Assembly (NCBI GenBank): GCA_017992055.1 | Contig: JAGOPK010000012.1 | Span: 110,957-165,141 of the forward strand | Reading direction: 5' to 3' | DNA: 54,185 nucleotides | From: Burkholderiaceae bacterium | Lineage (GTDB): Bacteria > Pseudomonadota > Gammaproteobacteria > Burkholderiales > Burkholderiaceae_C | Shown: positions 33,278-40,289 of the stretch, piece after piece | Layout of the letters: every line of letters starts with the position of its first letter | How positions within the stretch are numbered: the first letter of the stretch is position 1 | Notes under the pieces: generated by a model | What the model was told of the DNA's origin: nothing | The model's database searches: none | The model's input: only the letters and a program-made list of their open reading frames with translations | Position numbers and translations under genes: made by a program

Positions 33278-33295
33278 CCTGACCGGGATCTGACC
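33278..33295 (+). promoter_or_regulatory. Second TGAC pair in opposite orientation
   Basis: CCTGACC at 33278 and TCTGACC at 33289 are 11 bp apart on the plus strand, just after the stop of the regulator gene (33298-33300 on the minus strand) and about 25 bp from the first operator. It could be an upstream accessory site for the receptor promoter. Being a single pair in the reverse orientation, it is less certain than the other arrays. Confidence 0.4.
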
Positions 33296-33297
33296 GA

Positions 33298-35967
33298 TCA
33301 GGGCATGGCCACCGGCAGGATCGCCGCCGAGGCGCCCGGGCCCAGGGCCAGTTCCACCGCCGCCGCGTCGCCGGCCGGCACCTGATCGGCATCGACCGCA
33401 TCGGCGGCCGCGCCCAGCGCCGCGCGCAGATCGCTGCGCATGCCGTTGAAGATCGGCCCGCGCTGGTCGCCGCGGGCCGCCACCAGGCGGTCGGACCAGG
33501 CCTGCAGCCGCGCCGCATCGCCGGGCCGGCCGTCGTGCCAGGCGGCCCAGGGCAGGGCATCGGACACCCACCACACCATGCCGTCGCTGGCCAGCAGGCG
33601 CAGCGCCTCCAGCGCCCGCGCGCGGCTGTCCGCATCCAGCCGGCGGCGCAGCGCCAGCGCCGCGCCCATGGCCACCAGTTGCACCTGGGTGCGCAGCCAG
33701 CCGGCGGCGCGCACGCTGTCCACCGCCTGCGCATAGTGCTCGCAGGCCTCGTCGCGCCGGCCCAGCAGCAGCAGGGCCTGGCCGATGATCTGGTCGGCCA
33801 GCCAGGCCTCGACCTGGGCACCCACCGACAAGGCCAGGCTGCGAAAGCGCTGGCCGTGCGCCAGGTAGCCGGCCATGTCGCCGTCGTCGCGGCACTGCAC
33901 GGCCTGCAGCGTGAAGGCAAAGCGCGCCGCCAGCGGCGGCCAGGCGGGATCGACCGCGGCCACCGCCGCCTCCACCACCGGCCGGCGCGACTGGCCGGGC
34001 TCGCAGCGCAGCATCAGCTGGAACTCGGCATGCAGCGAGGCATACAGGCGTGGCCGGTCGCCCTGCCCGGCCAGCAGCGGCCGGGCCGCGCGCAGGTCGG
34101 CCAGGGCCTGCACCGGATCGCCCACCTGGGCATAGCAGACGAACAGGCCATGGGCATGGTCCAGCCAGGCCCGCTGCAGCGCCGTCAGCGGCAGGGCCTG
34201 GCTGGCGGCCCGCTGGCGCGCCTGCTGCAGCCAGCGCGAGCCCTCGGCGCGGCGCCCGCTGCGGTGCCAGAACGGCACGCTGTGCGCCGCCAGCAGCACA
34301 GCGCAGGCGGCGGTGGCCGGCGCGGCCTGGCCGTCCAGGCCGTGGCGCAGCGCCGCGCGCAGGCTGTCCACATCGGCCTGGCAGGCGGGCAGCCAGTGGG
34401 CCAGCGGCTGCTGCAGATCGATCAGGTGCAGCGATTCGTAGCGCCGGCCCAGCCAGTCGACCAGACGATGGCGCGCATCGGCCTCGCGCCCGGACGGCGC
34501 CAGCCCGGCCAGCGCATGGCGGCGCACGCTGTCGTACAGGCGCAGCCGCGGCGAGGACGCGCCGGCGCCGGCGACCTCGTCGGCGCTGGCCAGCAGCGAG
34601 CGGGCATGCAGCTCGTCGACCACGTCCAGCGCCGCCTGGTCCCACAGCCCGTCCAGCACGCCCTCGGCATCGGCCAGCGTGAAGCTGCCGGCAAACACCG
34701 CCAGGCGCTGCAGGGCCTCGCGCTCGTGCGGCTGCAGCAGCGAGAAGGTCCAGTCCAGCGCCGCGGCCAGGGTGCGGTGGCGGCTGGCGGCATCGCGCGC
34801 GCCGCGGGTCAGCAGCGTGAAGCGCTCGTCCAGCCGGGCGCGCACGCCGGCCAGGCCCAGCAGCGGCACGCGCGCGGCGGCCAGTTCCAGCGCCAGCGGC
34901 ACGCCGTCCAGCGCACGGCAGATGGCGGCGATGTCGGCCGAGTCGGCCGCGGCGGGCTGCCAGCCGCCACGCTGCTGGGCAATGCGCGCGCACAGCAGCC
35001 GCGCCGCCGCATAGCCCTCGGGCGACGGCGCGCTGTCGCCCCAGTCGGCCGGCAGGGACAGCGGCGCCAGCGCCAGCACACGCTCGGGGCCCAGGCGCAG
35101 CGGCAGCTGGCTGGTGACCAGCAGCTGCACGCCGGGCGCCGCGGCCAGCAGGGCCGCCGCCAGCTCGGCCACCGCGCCGACCAGGTGCTCGGCGTTGTCC
35201 AGCACCAGGCGCAGGCGCAGGCCGGCGACGGCCCGGGCCAGCTCGTCGGCACCGGCTGCGGCCCGGGGCCCCAGCTGCAGCAGGCTGGCCAGCGTGGGCC
35301 ACAGCAGGGCCGGATCGTCCAGATCGTCCAGGCGCTGCAGCCACACGCCGTCGGCCGGCGCCTCGGCCGCACCGGCGGCGGCCAGCGCCAGCCGGGTCTT
35401 GCCCACGCCGCCCAGGCCGGTGAGCGTGACCAGGCGGTGGCCCTGCATCAGCGCCAGCACCTGCTGCAGCTCGTCGCCACGGCCGATCAGCGCGTCCATC
35501 TGCGCCGGCAGATTGCCCGGGCGGAGGGCGGCAGCGGCCGGCGCCGGTGGCGCCGCTGGTACTGGCGCCTCGGGTGCCGCGGGTGCCGCGGGTGCCGCAG
35601 CCACCGCGGCCACCTCGGCCACCTGGGCCACCTGGGCCACGAAGCGGTAGCCACGGCGCGGCACGGTCTCGACATAACGCGGCGCCCGCGCGTCGTCGCC
35701 CAGGGCCTCGCGCAGCAGGTTCACCGCGCCCTTGAGCACCGACTCGGTGACATGGCGATGGCCCCACACCGCGTCCAGCACCTCGTCCTTGCTGAGCAAG
35801 CGTCCGGGGTGAGCGGCCAGCAGCGCCAGCACCTGCAGCGGCCGGCCGTTCAGGCCCAGCGGCGCGGTCCCCCGCAGCAGGCGCGCCTGCGCCATATCGA
35901 GCACGAAGTCGCCAAAGGCCACCGGCCCGGGCGGCGCAACAAGCTGGGAAGAAGGTGGGACGCTCAC
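33298..35967 (-). CDS. OmpR-type winged-helix / STAND ATPase transcriptional regulator
   Basis: Large cytoplasmic regulator of 889 residues. An OmpR/PhoB-type winged helix spans about 17-112 (FVLDMAQARLLRG, LLSKDEVLDAVWG, ESVLKGAVNLLREALGDD, YVETVPRRGYRFVA). An Ala/Pro/Val-rich linker follows (112-150), then a STAND/NB-ARC-like ATPase with Walker A GLGGVGKTR (184-192) and RLVLDNAEH as Walker B, then a long helical C-terminal region that looks TPR-like. There is no receiver domain and no membrane helix, so a ligand or partner protein probably switches it through the ATPase. It sits among three transcription units that carry matching 11-bp direct repeats, the binding geometry expected for this DNA-binding domain. 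Simple repeats in the linker DNA (35560-35650) may vary its length. Confidence 0.88.
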   Translation of the reverse strand: MSVPPSSQLVAPPGPVAFGDFVLDMAQARLLRGTAPLGLNGRPLQVLALLAAHPGRLLSKDEVLDAVWGHRHVTESVLKGAVNLLREALGDDARAPRYVETVPRRGYRFVAQVAQVAEVAAVAAAPAAPAAPEAPVPAAPPAPAAAALRPGNLPAQMDALIGRGDELQQVLALMQGHRLVTLTGLGGVGKTRLALAAAGAAEAPADGVWLQRLDDLDDPALLWPTLASLLQLGPRAAAGADELARAVAGLRLRLVLDNAEHLVGAVAELAAALLAAAPGVQLLVTSQLPLRLGPERVLALAPLSLPADWGDSAPSPEGYAAARLLCARIAQQRGGWQPAAADSADIAAICRALDGVPLALELAAARVPLLGLAGVRARLDERFTLLTRGARDAASRHRTLAAALDWTFSLLQPHEREALQRLAVFAGSFTLADAEGVLDGLWDQAALDVVDELHARSLLASADEVAGAGASSPRLRLYDSVRRHALAGLAPSGREADARHRLVDWLGRRYESLHLIDLQQPLAHWLPACQADVDSLRAALRHGLDGQAAPATAACAVLLAAHSVPFWHRSGRRAEGSRWLQQARQRAASQALPLTALQRAWLDHAHGLFVCYAQVGDPVQALADLRAARPLLAGQGDRPRLYASLHAEFQLMLRCEPGQSRRPVVEAAVAAVDPAWPPLAARFAFTLQAVQCRDDGDMAGYLAHGQRFRSLALSVGAQVEAWLADQIIGQALLLLGRRDEACEHYAQAVDSVRAAGWLRTQVQLVAMGAALALRRRLDADSRARALEALRLLASDGMVWWVSDALPWAAWHDGRPGDAARLQAWSDRLVAARGDQRGPIFNGMRSDLRAALGAAADAVDADQVPAGDAAAVELALGPGASAAILPVAMP

Positions 35968-36038
35968 GGCGCGCGATTGTCGGGGCAGCAGGCCGCCGCC
36001 ACGCCGCCATCCCCCTCATCGCGGGACCGGGCGGGGCC

Positions 36039-36105
36039 TGACCCGGTCCGGACCACGGCCGGACGCCGGCCTGACGACTTGCGCGACGGGGCGCCAGACA
36101 CTGCC
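36039..36105 (+). promoter_or_regulatory. Predicted operator/promoter: four half-sites at 11-bp steps, before the beta-helix operon
   Basis: Cores start at 36039 (TGACC), 36050 (GGACC), 36061 (GGACG) and 36072 (TGACG), each exactly 11 bp from the next. The first and last match TGAC and the middle two are GGAC. From the last core it is 25 bp to a -10-like GACACT (36097-36102), within ACACTGCC, which is identical to the sequence at 37491 before the globin gene at the same distance. The site lies between the divergent regulator (start 35967) and the beta-helix gene (start 36171), so it could control both. Confidence 0.68.
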
Positions 36106-36170
36106 GGCCATGGTTCAGCGCACCGCCGGACCCGCCCCAAAACCCATCCCAAACCCACGGAGAACATCCC

Positions 36171-36947
36171 ATGCCCCGCTTCTGCTCCCACCCGCTGCGC
36201 CTGGCCGCCCTGTCCACCCTGTCGGCCCTGGCCCTGACCCTGGCGGGCACCGGCTCCGCCCAGGCCCAGGCCACCATCGACCAGGCCAAGGCCCTGGCCG
36301 GCAACATGACCCCGGGCGACGGCGCCGGCTTTCCGGTCACCCTCAGCCAGCCCGGCAGCTACAAGCTGACCAGCAATCTGTATGTGCCGGCCGGCCAGTT
36401 CGGCTTCCACATCACCGCCAGCAACGTCACGCTGGACCTGAACGGGTTTTCCGTCATCGGCCCGGGCACCTGCAGCCGCGATGCCAGTACGTTCGTGGTC
36501 GTCTGCAGCCAGCCGCACATGGGGATCTATGGCATCTACGCCGAAGCTGCGACCGATGGCGTCGTGGTGCGCAACGGCGGCGTCAGCGGCTTTGCCAGCA
36601 TCGGCGTCTATCTTGCGGGCACCAACGACGCGGCGCAGGACCTGCGGGTCAGCCACAACGGCGGCTACGGTCTTTCTGCGGCCAGCATGGCCAGCGGCGT
36701 GATGGCCTCGATGAACGCGTCCAGCGGCATCATCGGAAGCTCGATGGTGACCCACAGCGTGGCACGCATGAACGGCGGCACCGGCATCAATGCCGGCGTC
36801 ATTCAGCAAAGCATGTCCGAGCAGAACCTCGTGGGCATCTCAGGCACGGCAGTGCGCGACAGCGCGGCCCGGTACAACAAGAATGGCGATATCCCGCCGG
36901 CGACCAAATCCCTGGGCGGCAACCTGAGCGGCAACGCCCTGTACTGA
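36171..36947 (+). CDS. Secreted right-handed beta-helix-like protein of unknown function
   Basis: I do not recognise a named family. The 258-residue product has a signal peptide (LAALSTLSALALTLAGTGSAQA, cleaved near residue 33). A region rich in short beta-turn repeats follows: YKLTSNLYVPAGQFGFHITASNV split over residues 64-86, LDLNGFSVIGPG, GVVVRNGGVSGFASIGVYL, DLRVSHNGGYGL, MVTHSVARMNGGTGINAG. This matches the pectate-lyase-like parallel beta-helix (Beta_helix/NosD type). Two Cys frame an insertion (TCSRD and VVCSQ). It is too short for an autotransporter and has no visible catalytic set. It starts an operon with a small exported protein and is preceded by the four-copy TGAC array. Confidence 0.78.
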   Translation: MPRFCSHPLRLAALSTLSALALTLAGTGSAQAQATIDQAKALAGNMTPGDGAGFPVTLSQPGSYKLTSNLYVPAGQFGFHITASNVTLDLNGFSVIGPGTCSRDASTFVVVCSQPHMGIYGIYAEAATDGVVVRNGGVSGFASIGVYLAGTNDAAQDLRVSHNGGYGLSAASMASGVMASMNASSGIIGSSMVTHSVARMNGGTGINAGVIQQSMSEQNLVGISGTAVRDSAARYNKNGDIPPATKSLGGNLSGNALY

Positions 36948-36955
36948 GCCAGGCC

Positions 36956-37423
36956 ATGGCCCAGCCTTTCTGCGCAGCCAGCGCGGCACTGGCCGTGTCG
37001 CTGCTGACCGCCGCCGCACCGGCGCTGGCCGATCCCGGCGTGCAGCGCCGGGGCACGGGCTGGCTGATCCAGCCCCAGGGCCGCAGCCTGGCCGAGCTGG
37101 CCCAGGCCCTGGCCGCGGCCTCGGGCAGCCGGCTGGCCGGGCCGCTGGAGGCGCTGAACCAGTCCGTGCGCTGGCCCGGCCAGGGCCGCTGGCAGGTGGC
37201 CAGCCTGGACCAGGGCTGGGCCCTGCTGCTCGATGGCCGCGTCAACCACGCCCGCCAGTGCCTGGGCCAGGGCCGGAGCGAGCGCTGCACGCTGTGGCTG
37301 GTCTCGGCCAGGCCTGGCGGCGCGACACCGGCACCGGCGCCTCCGCCGATGCCCCCCGCACCCGCCGCGCCCCGGCCCACCGCCGATCCGCCAGGACTGT
37401 TTCCGTCCGAGGCCGGCTCCTGA
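36956..37423 (+). CDS. Small exported protein, possibly STN-like
   Basis: 155-residue product starting at ATG 36956, 8 bp after the beta-helix stop and probably coupled. A signal peptide (ALAVSLLTAAAPALA) is followed by a domain of about 90 residues (GWLIQPQGRSLAELAQALAA, RLAGPLEALNQSVRWPG, SLDQGWALLLDG) and a Pro-rich tail. The order, SLAELAQALAAASG then a short strand region then LDQGWALLLDG, resembles the STN/secretin N0 fold seen in TonB-related proteins, but this is a weak pattern match. It holds one Cys pair (RQCLGQG and RCTLW). Function unknown; it is probably a partner of the beta-helix protein. Confidence 0.65.
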   Translation: MAQPFCAASAALAVSLLTAAAPALADPGVQRRGTGWLIQPQGRSLAELAQALAAASGSRLAGPLEALNQSVRWPGQGRWQVASLDQGWALLLDGRVNHARQCLGQGRSERCTLWLVSARPGGATPAPAPPPMPPAPAAPRPTADPPGLFPSEAGS

Positions 37424-37442
37424 TGGCGGCCGCCCCGCCTTG

Positions 37443-37495
37443 TGACCGAAGTCTGACCACCCCCTGACGACGCCGACGCCGGTCGCGCCCACACT
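37443..37495 (+). promoter_or_regulatory. Predicted operator/promoter: three TGAC half-sites at 11-bp steps, before the globin operon
   Basis: TGAC cores start at 37443, 37454 and 37465, exactly 11 bp apart. The last two and their flanks (AAGTCTGACCAC, then CTGACGAC) repeat the receptor-promoter site almost base for base. A -10-like CACACT starts 25 bp after the last core, at 37490, and the globin start codon is 66 bp from that core. Gene-proximal placement over the -35 region fits activation by a PhoB-type protein. Confidence 0.7.
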
Positions 37496-37530
37496 GCCTT
37501 CACCCACTTCCACCCGATCCGAGGACCCCC

Positions 37531-37962
37531 ATGACCCCCGCCGACATCCAGCTGATCCAGTCGAACTTTGCCCTGGTGGCGCCGGTGGCGCCGCAGGCCG
37601 CCGCGATGTTCTACGACCGCGTGTTCGAGCGCGAGCCGGGCGCGGTGGCGATGTTCCGCGGCGACATGGTGGTGCAGGGCCAGCGCCTGATGGCGATGAT
37701 CGGCGCGGCCGTCAACGGCCTGCACGACCTGCCCGCGCTGGACCGCACGCTGGCCGAGCTGGGCCGGCGCCATGTCGGCTATGGCGTGCAGGCACCGCAT
37801 TACGACCTGGTCGGCGGCGCCCTGCTGGACACGCTGGCCGCGGCCCTGGGCAGCGAGTTCACGCCGGCCCATCGGGCCGCCTGGGCCGCGTTCTACGGCC
37901 ACATCGCGCGCACCATGCTGGCCGCCTCGGCAACGCAGGCCGCTCCGGCCGCGGCAGCCTGA
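37531..37962 (+). CDS. Single-domain globin (Vitreoscilla-type family)
   Basis: Cytoplasmic haem protein of 143 residues, similar in plan to bacterial single-domain globins and the globin half of flavohaemoglobins. IQLIQSNFALVAPVAPQAAAMFYDRVF gives helices A-B (split over residues 7-33), and the proximal His is H81 in GRRHVGYGVQAPHYDLVGGALLDTL, with the family's HY at 90-91. No reductase domain is present. The Ala-rich tail (AAPAAAA) is unusual but harmless. Preceded by the TGAC array and followed after 2 bp by a lipoprotein gene. Expected to bind oxygen or NO; the local regulon suggests that this is tied to outer-membrane uptake. Confidence 0.85.
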   Translation: MTPADIQLIQSNFALVAPVAPQAAAMFYDRVFEREPGAVAMFRGDMVVQGQRLMAMIGAAVNGLHDLPALDRTLAELGRRHVGYGVQAPHYDLVGGALLDTLAAALGSEFTPAHRAAWAAFYGHIARTMLAASATQAAPAAAA

Positions 37963-37964
37963 GC

Positions 37965-39206
37965 ATGGCACGCCGGTTGCGCCGGGCCGGCCTGCTGGCG
38001 CTGGCGGCCCTGGTCGGCTGCGCCGGTGGCGCCGGCCAGGTGGGCGATGCGCTGGACGCCGGCCCGCTGCGCCTGCAGCAGCTGGAGCAGCGCAGCGGGC
38101 TGCAGATCAGCGTCAACCACAGCGGCCGCGTCACCTACTACACGCTGCAGCTGCAGCACCGCGGCCGGCCGGTGCCGCTGCCCGATGCCGGCAGCGGCCG
38201 GCTGCGCCAGACAAATGATGCGCGCCAGGGCTGGCTGCTGGCCGATGCGCCGCAGCCCGCGGCCCTGCTGGCCACCGACCGCTGGCTGCTGGTGACCGAG
38301 CAGGACGGCCAGCCGCGGGTGCAGGAGATCGCGCCCGGCGGCAGGCAGTGGCGCTGGCTGCCGCTCGACCCGGGCGGCACGGCAGGTCCGGCCCGCGCCG
38401 AGACCGCGGCGGCCAACGGCAGCGGCGGCCGCGTTCTCACCGAGCCGCAGCCGCGGCTGTCGCTGTCCGGCGGGCGCCGCCTGCTGCTGGAAGACAGCGT
38501 GCTGCTGGACCTGGCCACGCTGCGCGTGCAGCCGCTGAACGCCAGCGTGCCGGCCGGCTACAGCAGCGCCGAAGCCGGCATCGTGTCCGCGGCACCGGAC
38601 GGCAGCGCCATCGCCCGCCTGTACCTGGGCCCCTCGCGCCAGCCGCGCGATGCCCTGCTGCTGGTGCGCGCCACCGACCGCGACCAGCAGGCCCTGCTGC
38701 CGCTGGACCTGGCGGCCTACACCGATGACCAGGGCCGCGCGCTGACCGCCGGCGAGCTGCTGCAGCGCCACGGCCGCTGGCAGCCGGCGCGCGACGGCGG
38801 CCCGGCCGTGCTGCAGCTCGATGCGCCGCCGCAGCACGGCCCCTGGCGCAGCCGCTACGAGCTGGGCCTGCGCGCGCCGCGCATCGCTGGCCGGCCCTGG
38901 CCACGCTTCACGCTGGAGCCGGTGCGGCCCTCGGCCCTGGCCGCCGCGGTGGCCGCGGCGCTGGCGCCCGATTTCCAGCCGCGGCCGCCGCTTCCGGGCG
39001 ATCCGCCGCCCGAGCGCCAGGTGCGGCTGTGGCTGGACAAGCTGGACGTGGAGGTGCTGCTGCGCCTGGACGGTGAGCGGCTGGTGATCGAGAGCGACGC
39101 CAGCCACAACCCGGACTGGTCGCAGTCGCTGGTGCGGCGCCTGGGCGAACGCCTGGAAGAGCGGCTGCGCGCCGGCGGCTGGCGCGAGCACCTGGCCGCG
39201 CGCTGA
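37965..39206 (+). CDS. Hypothetical lipoprotein
   Basis: No family recognised. The 413-residue product begins MARRLRRAGLLALAALVGCAGG, a lipoprotein signal with the lipobox LVGC, so Cys19 is the likely lipidation site. The first half is predicted to be beta-rich (YYTLQLQHRGRPVPLPD, RWLLVTEQDGQPRVQEI, LSLSGGRRLLLEDSVLLDL), as in propeller-like proteins. The second half is more helical (LAAAVAAALAPDFQPRPPLPG) and ends with LAAR. It begins 2 bp after the globin stop and so is surely co-transcribed with it. Cell-envelope location is supported; function is unknown. Confidence 0.7.
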   Translation: MARRLRRAGLLALAALVGCAGGAGQVGDALDAGPLRLQQLEQRSGLQISVNHSGRVTYYTLQLQHRGRPVPLPDAGSGRLRQTNDARQGWLLADAPQPAALLATDRWLLVTEQDGQPRVQEIAPGGRQWRWLPLDPGGTAGPARAETAAANGSGGRVLTEPQPRLSLSGGRRLLLEDSVLLDLATLRVQPLNASVPAGYSSAEAGIVSAAPDGSAIARLYLGPSRQPRDALLLVRATDRDQQALLPLDLAAYTDDQGRALTAGELLQRHGRWQPARDGGPAVLQLDAPPQHGPWRSRYELGLRAPRIAGRPWPRFTLEPVRPSALAAAVAAALAPDFQPRPPLPGDPPPERQVRLWLDKLDVEVLLRLDGERLVIESDASHNPDWSQSLVRRLGERLEERLRAGGWREHLAAR

Positions 39207-39291
39207 GCACGTTGCCGGGCACGGCCCCGGACGGCACCGCGCCAGGGCTTAGCATGCACGGCTGTCCGTCGCCGCCGCCGCGCCCTGCCCC

Positions 39292-40266
39292 ATGTTCCCT
39301 GGTGCCATCACCGACATCCCCGGCCTGAAGCTCGGCCACTTCACCGATGCGCGCCGTCCCACCGGCTGCAGCGTGCTGCTGTGCGAGGCCGGCGCGGTGG
39401 CCGGCGTGGATGTGCGCGGCGCCGCCCCCGGCACGCGCGAGACCGATCTGCTGCACCCGCTGGCCACGCTGGAAACGGTGCATGCCCTGCTGCTGACCGG
39501 CGGCAGCGCCTTCGGCCTGGATGCCGCCGGCGGCGTGATGCGCTGGCTGGACGAGCGCGGCCATGGCGTGCCGGTGGGCCCGGCGCGGGTGCCCATCGTG
39601 CCGGCGGCGGTGCTGTTCGACCTGTGGGTCGGCGATGCCTCGATCCGCCCCGATGCGGCGGCCGGTTATGCCGCCTGCGAGGCGGCCAGCACGGCCCATC
39701 CGGCCCAGGGCAGCGTCGGCGCCGGCGCCGGCGCCACCGTGGGCAAGCTGTTCGGCATCCAGCATGCGATGAAGGGCGGCATCGGCACGGCCGCCATCCG
39801 CGTCGGCGCGGTCACGGTGGCGGCGCTGATCGCCGTGAATGCCATCGGCGACGTGGTCGACCCGGCCGGCGGCCGCGTCATCGCCGGCGCGCGCGACGAC
39901 AGCGGCCAGCGGCCGCTGGACATCGTGGCCGCGCTGTGCGACGGCCAGCTGCCGGCCTCGCTGATGGACGGCATGGCCACCACCATCGGCATCGTCGCCA
40001 CCGACGCCCGGCTCAGCAAGGCCCAGGCCAACAAGCTGGCCAGCATGGCCCACGACGGCCTGGCGCGCAGCATCAACCCGGTGCACACCGCCACCGATGG
40101 CGATGCGCTGTTTGCGCTGGCCACCGGCGGCTCGGGCCGCACGCCGCACCTGAGCGTGCTGGGCGCACTGGCCGCCGAGGTCACGGCGCGTGCGGTGCTG
40201 AATGCGGTGCGCGCGGCCAGCGGCCTGCCCGGCATCCCGTCGGCCCGCGAGCTGGGCCTGGCCTGA
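39292..40266 (+). CDS. P1-family N-terminal-nucleophile peptidase (DmpA/BapA-like)
   Basis: Self-processing aminopeptidase of the DmpA/peptidase S58 type, acting on L- or D-N-terminal residues or beta-peptides. In the 324-residue product the motifs are DIPGLKLGHFTDARRPTG, LLTGGSAFGLDAAGGV, GSVGAGAGATVGKL and the cleavage/nucleophile region MATTIGIVATDARL, where a Thr at about 230-231 should become the new N-terminus. HTATDGDALFALATGG completes the fold. Most homologues have Asn before the Thr pair; here it is Ala, so autoprocessing efficiency is uncertain. No signal peptide. The gene starts 85 bp after the lipoprotein gene and 23 bp before a lipase-like gene. Confidence 0.88.
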   Translation: MFPGAITDIPGLKLGHFTDARRPTGCSVLLCEAGAVAGVDVRGAAPGTRETDLLHPLATLETVHALLLTGGSAFGLDAAGGVMRWLDERGHGVPVGPARVPIVPAAVLFDLWVGDASIRPDAAAGYAACEAASTAHPAQGSVGAGAGATVGKLFGIQHAMKGGIGTAAIRVGAVTVAALIAVNAIGDVVDPAGGRVIAGARDDSGQRPLDIVAALCDGQLPASLMDGMATTIGIVATDARLSKAQANKLASMAHDGLARSINPVHTATDGDALFALATGGSGRTPHLSVLGALAAEVTARAVLNAVRAASGLPGIPSARELGLA

Positions 40267-40289
40267 ACACACGAACAACCGAGGAGACG

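Noticed and set aside
35560-35650. CRISPR-like or regulatory meaning for the short repeats near the regulator linker
   Set aside because: They are in-frame repeats of 9 bp encoding Ala/Gly/Val-rich linker residues inside the coding region, with no spacer structure.
33535-36237. 900-codon open frame on the plus strand across the regulator gene
   Set aside because: It is antisense to the regulator; its translation is Q/G/R/A-rich with no domain, as expected from a GC-rich reverse strand.
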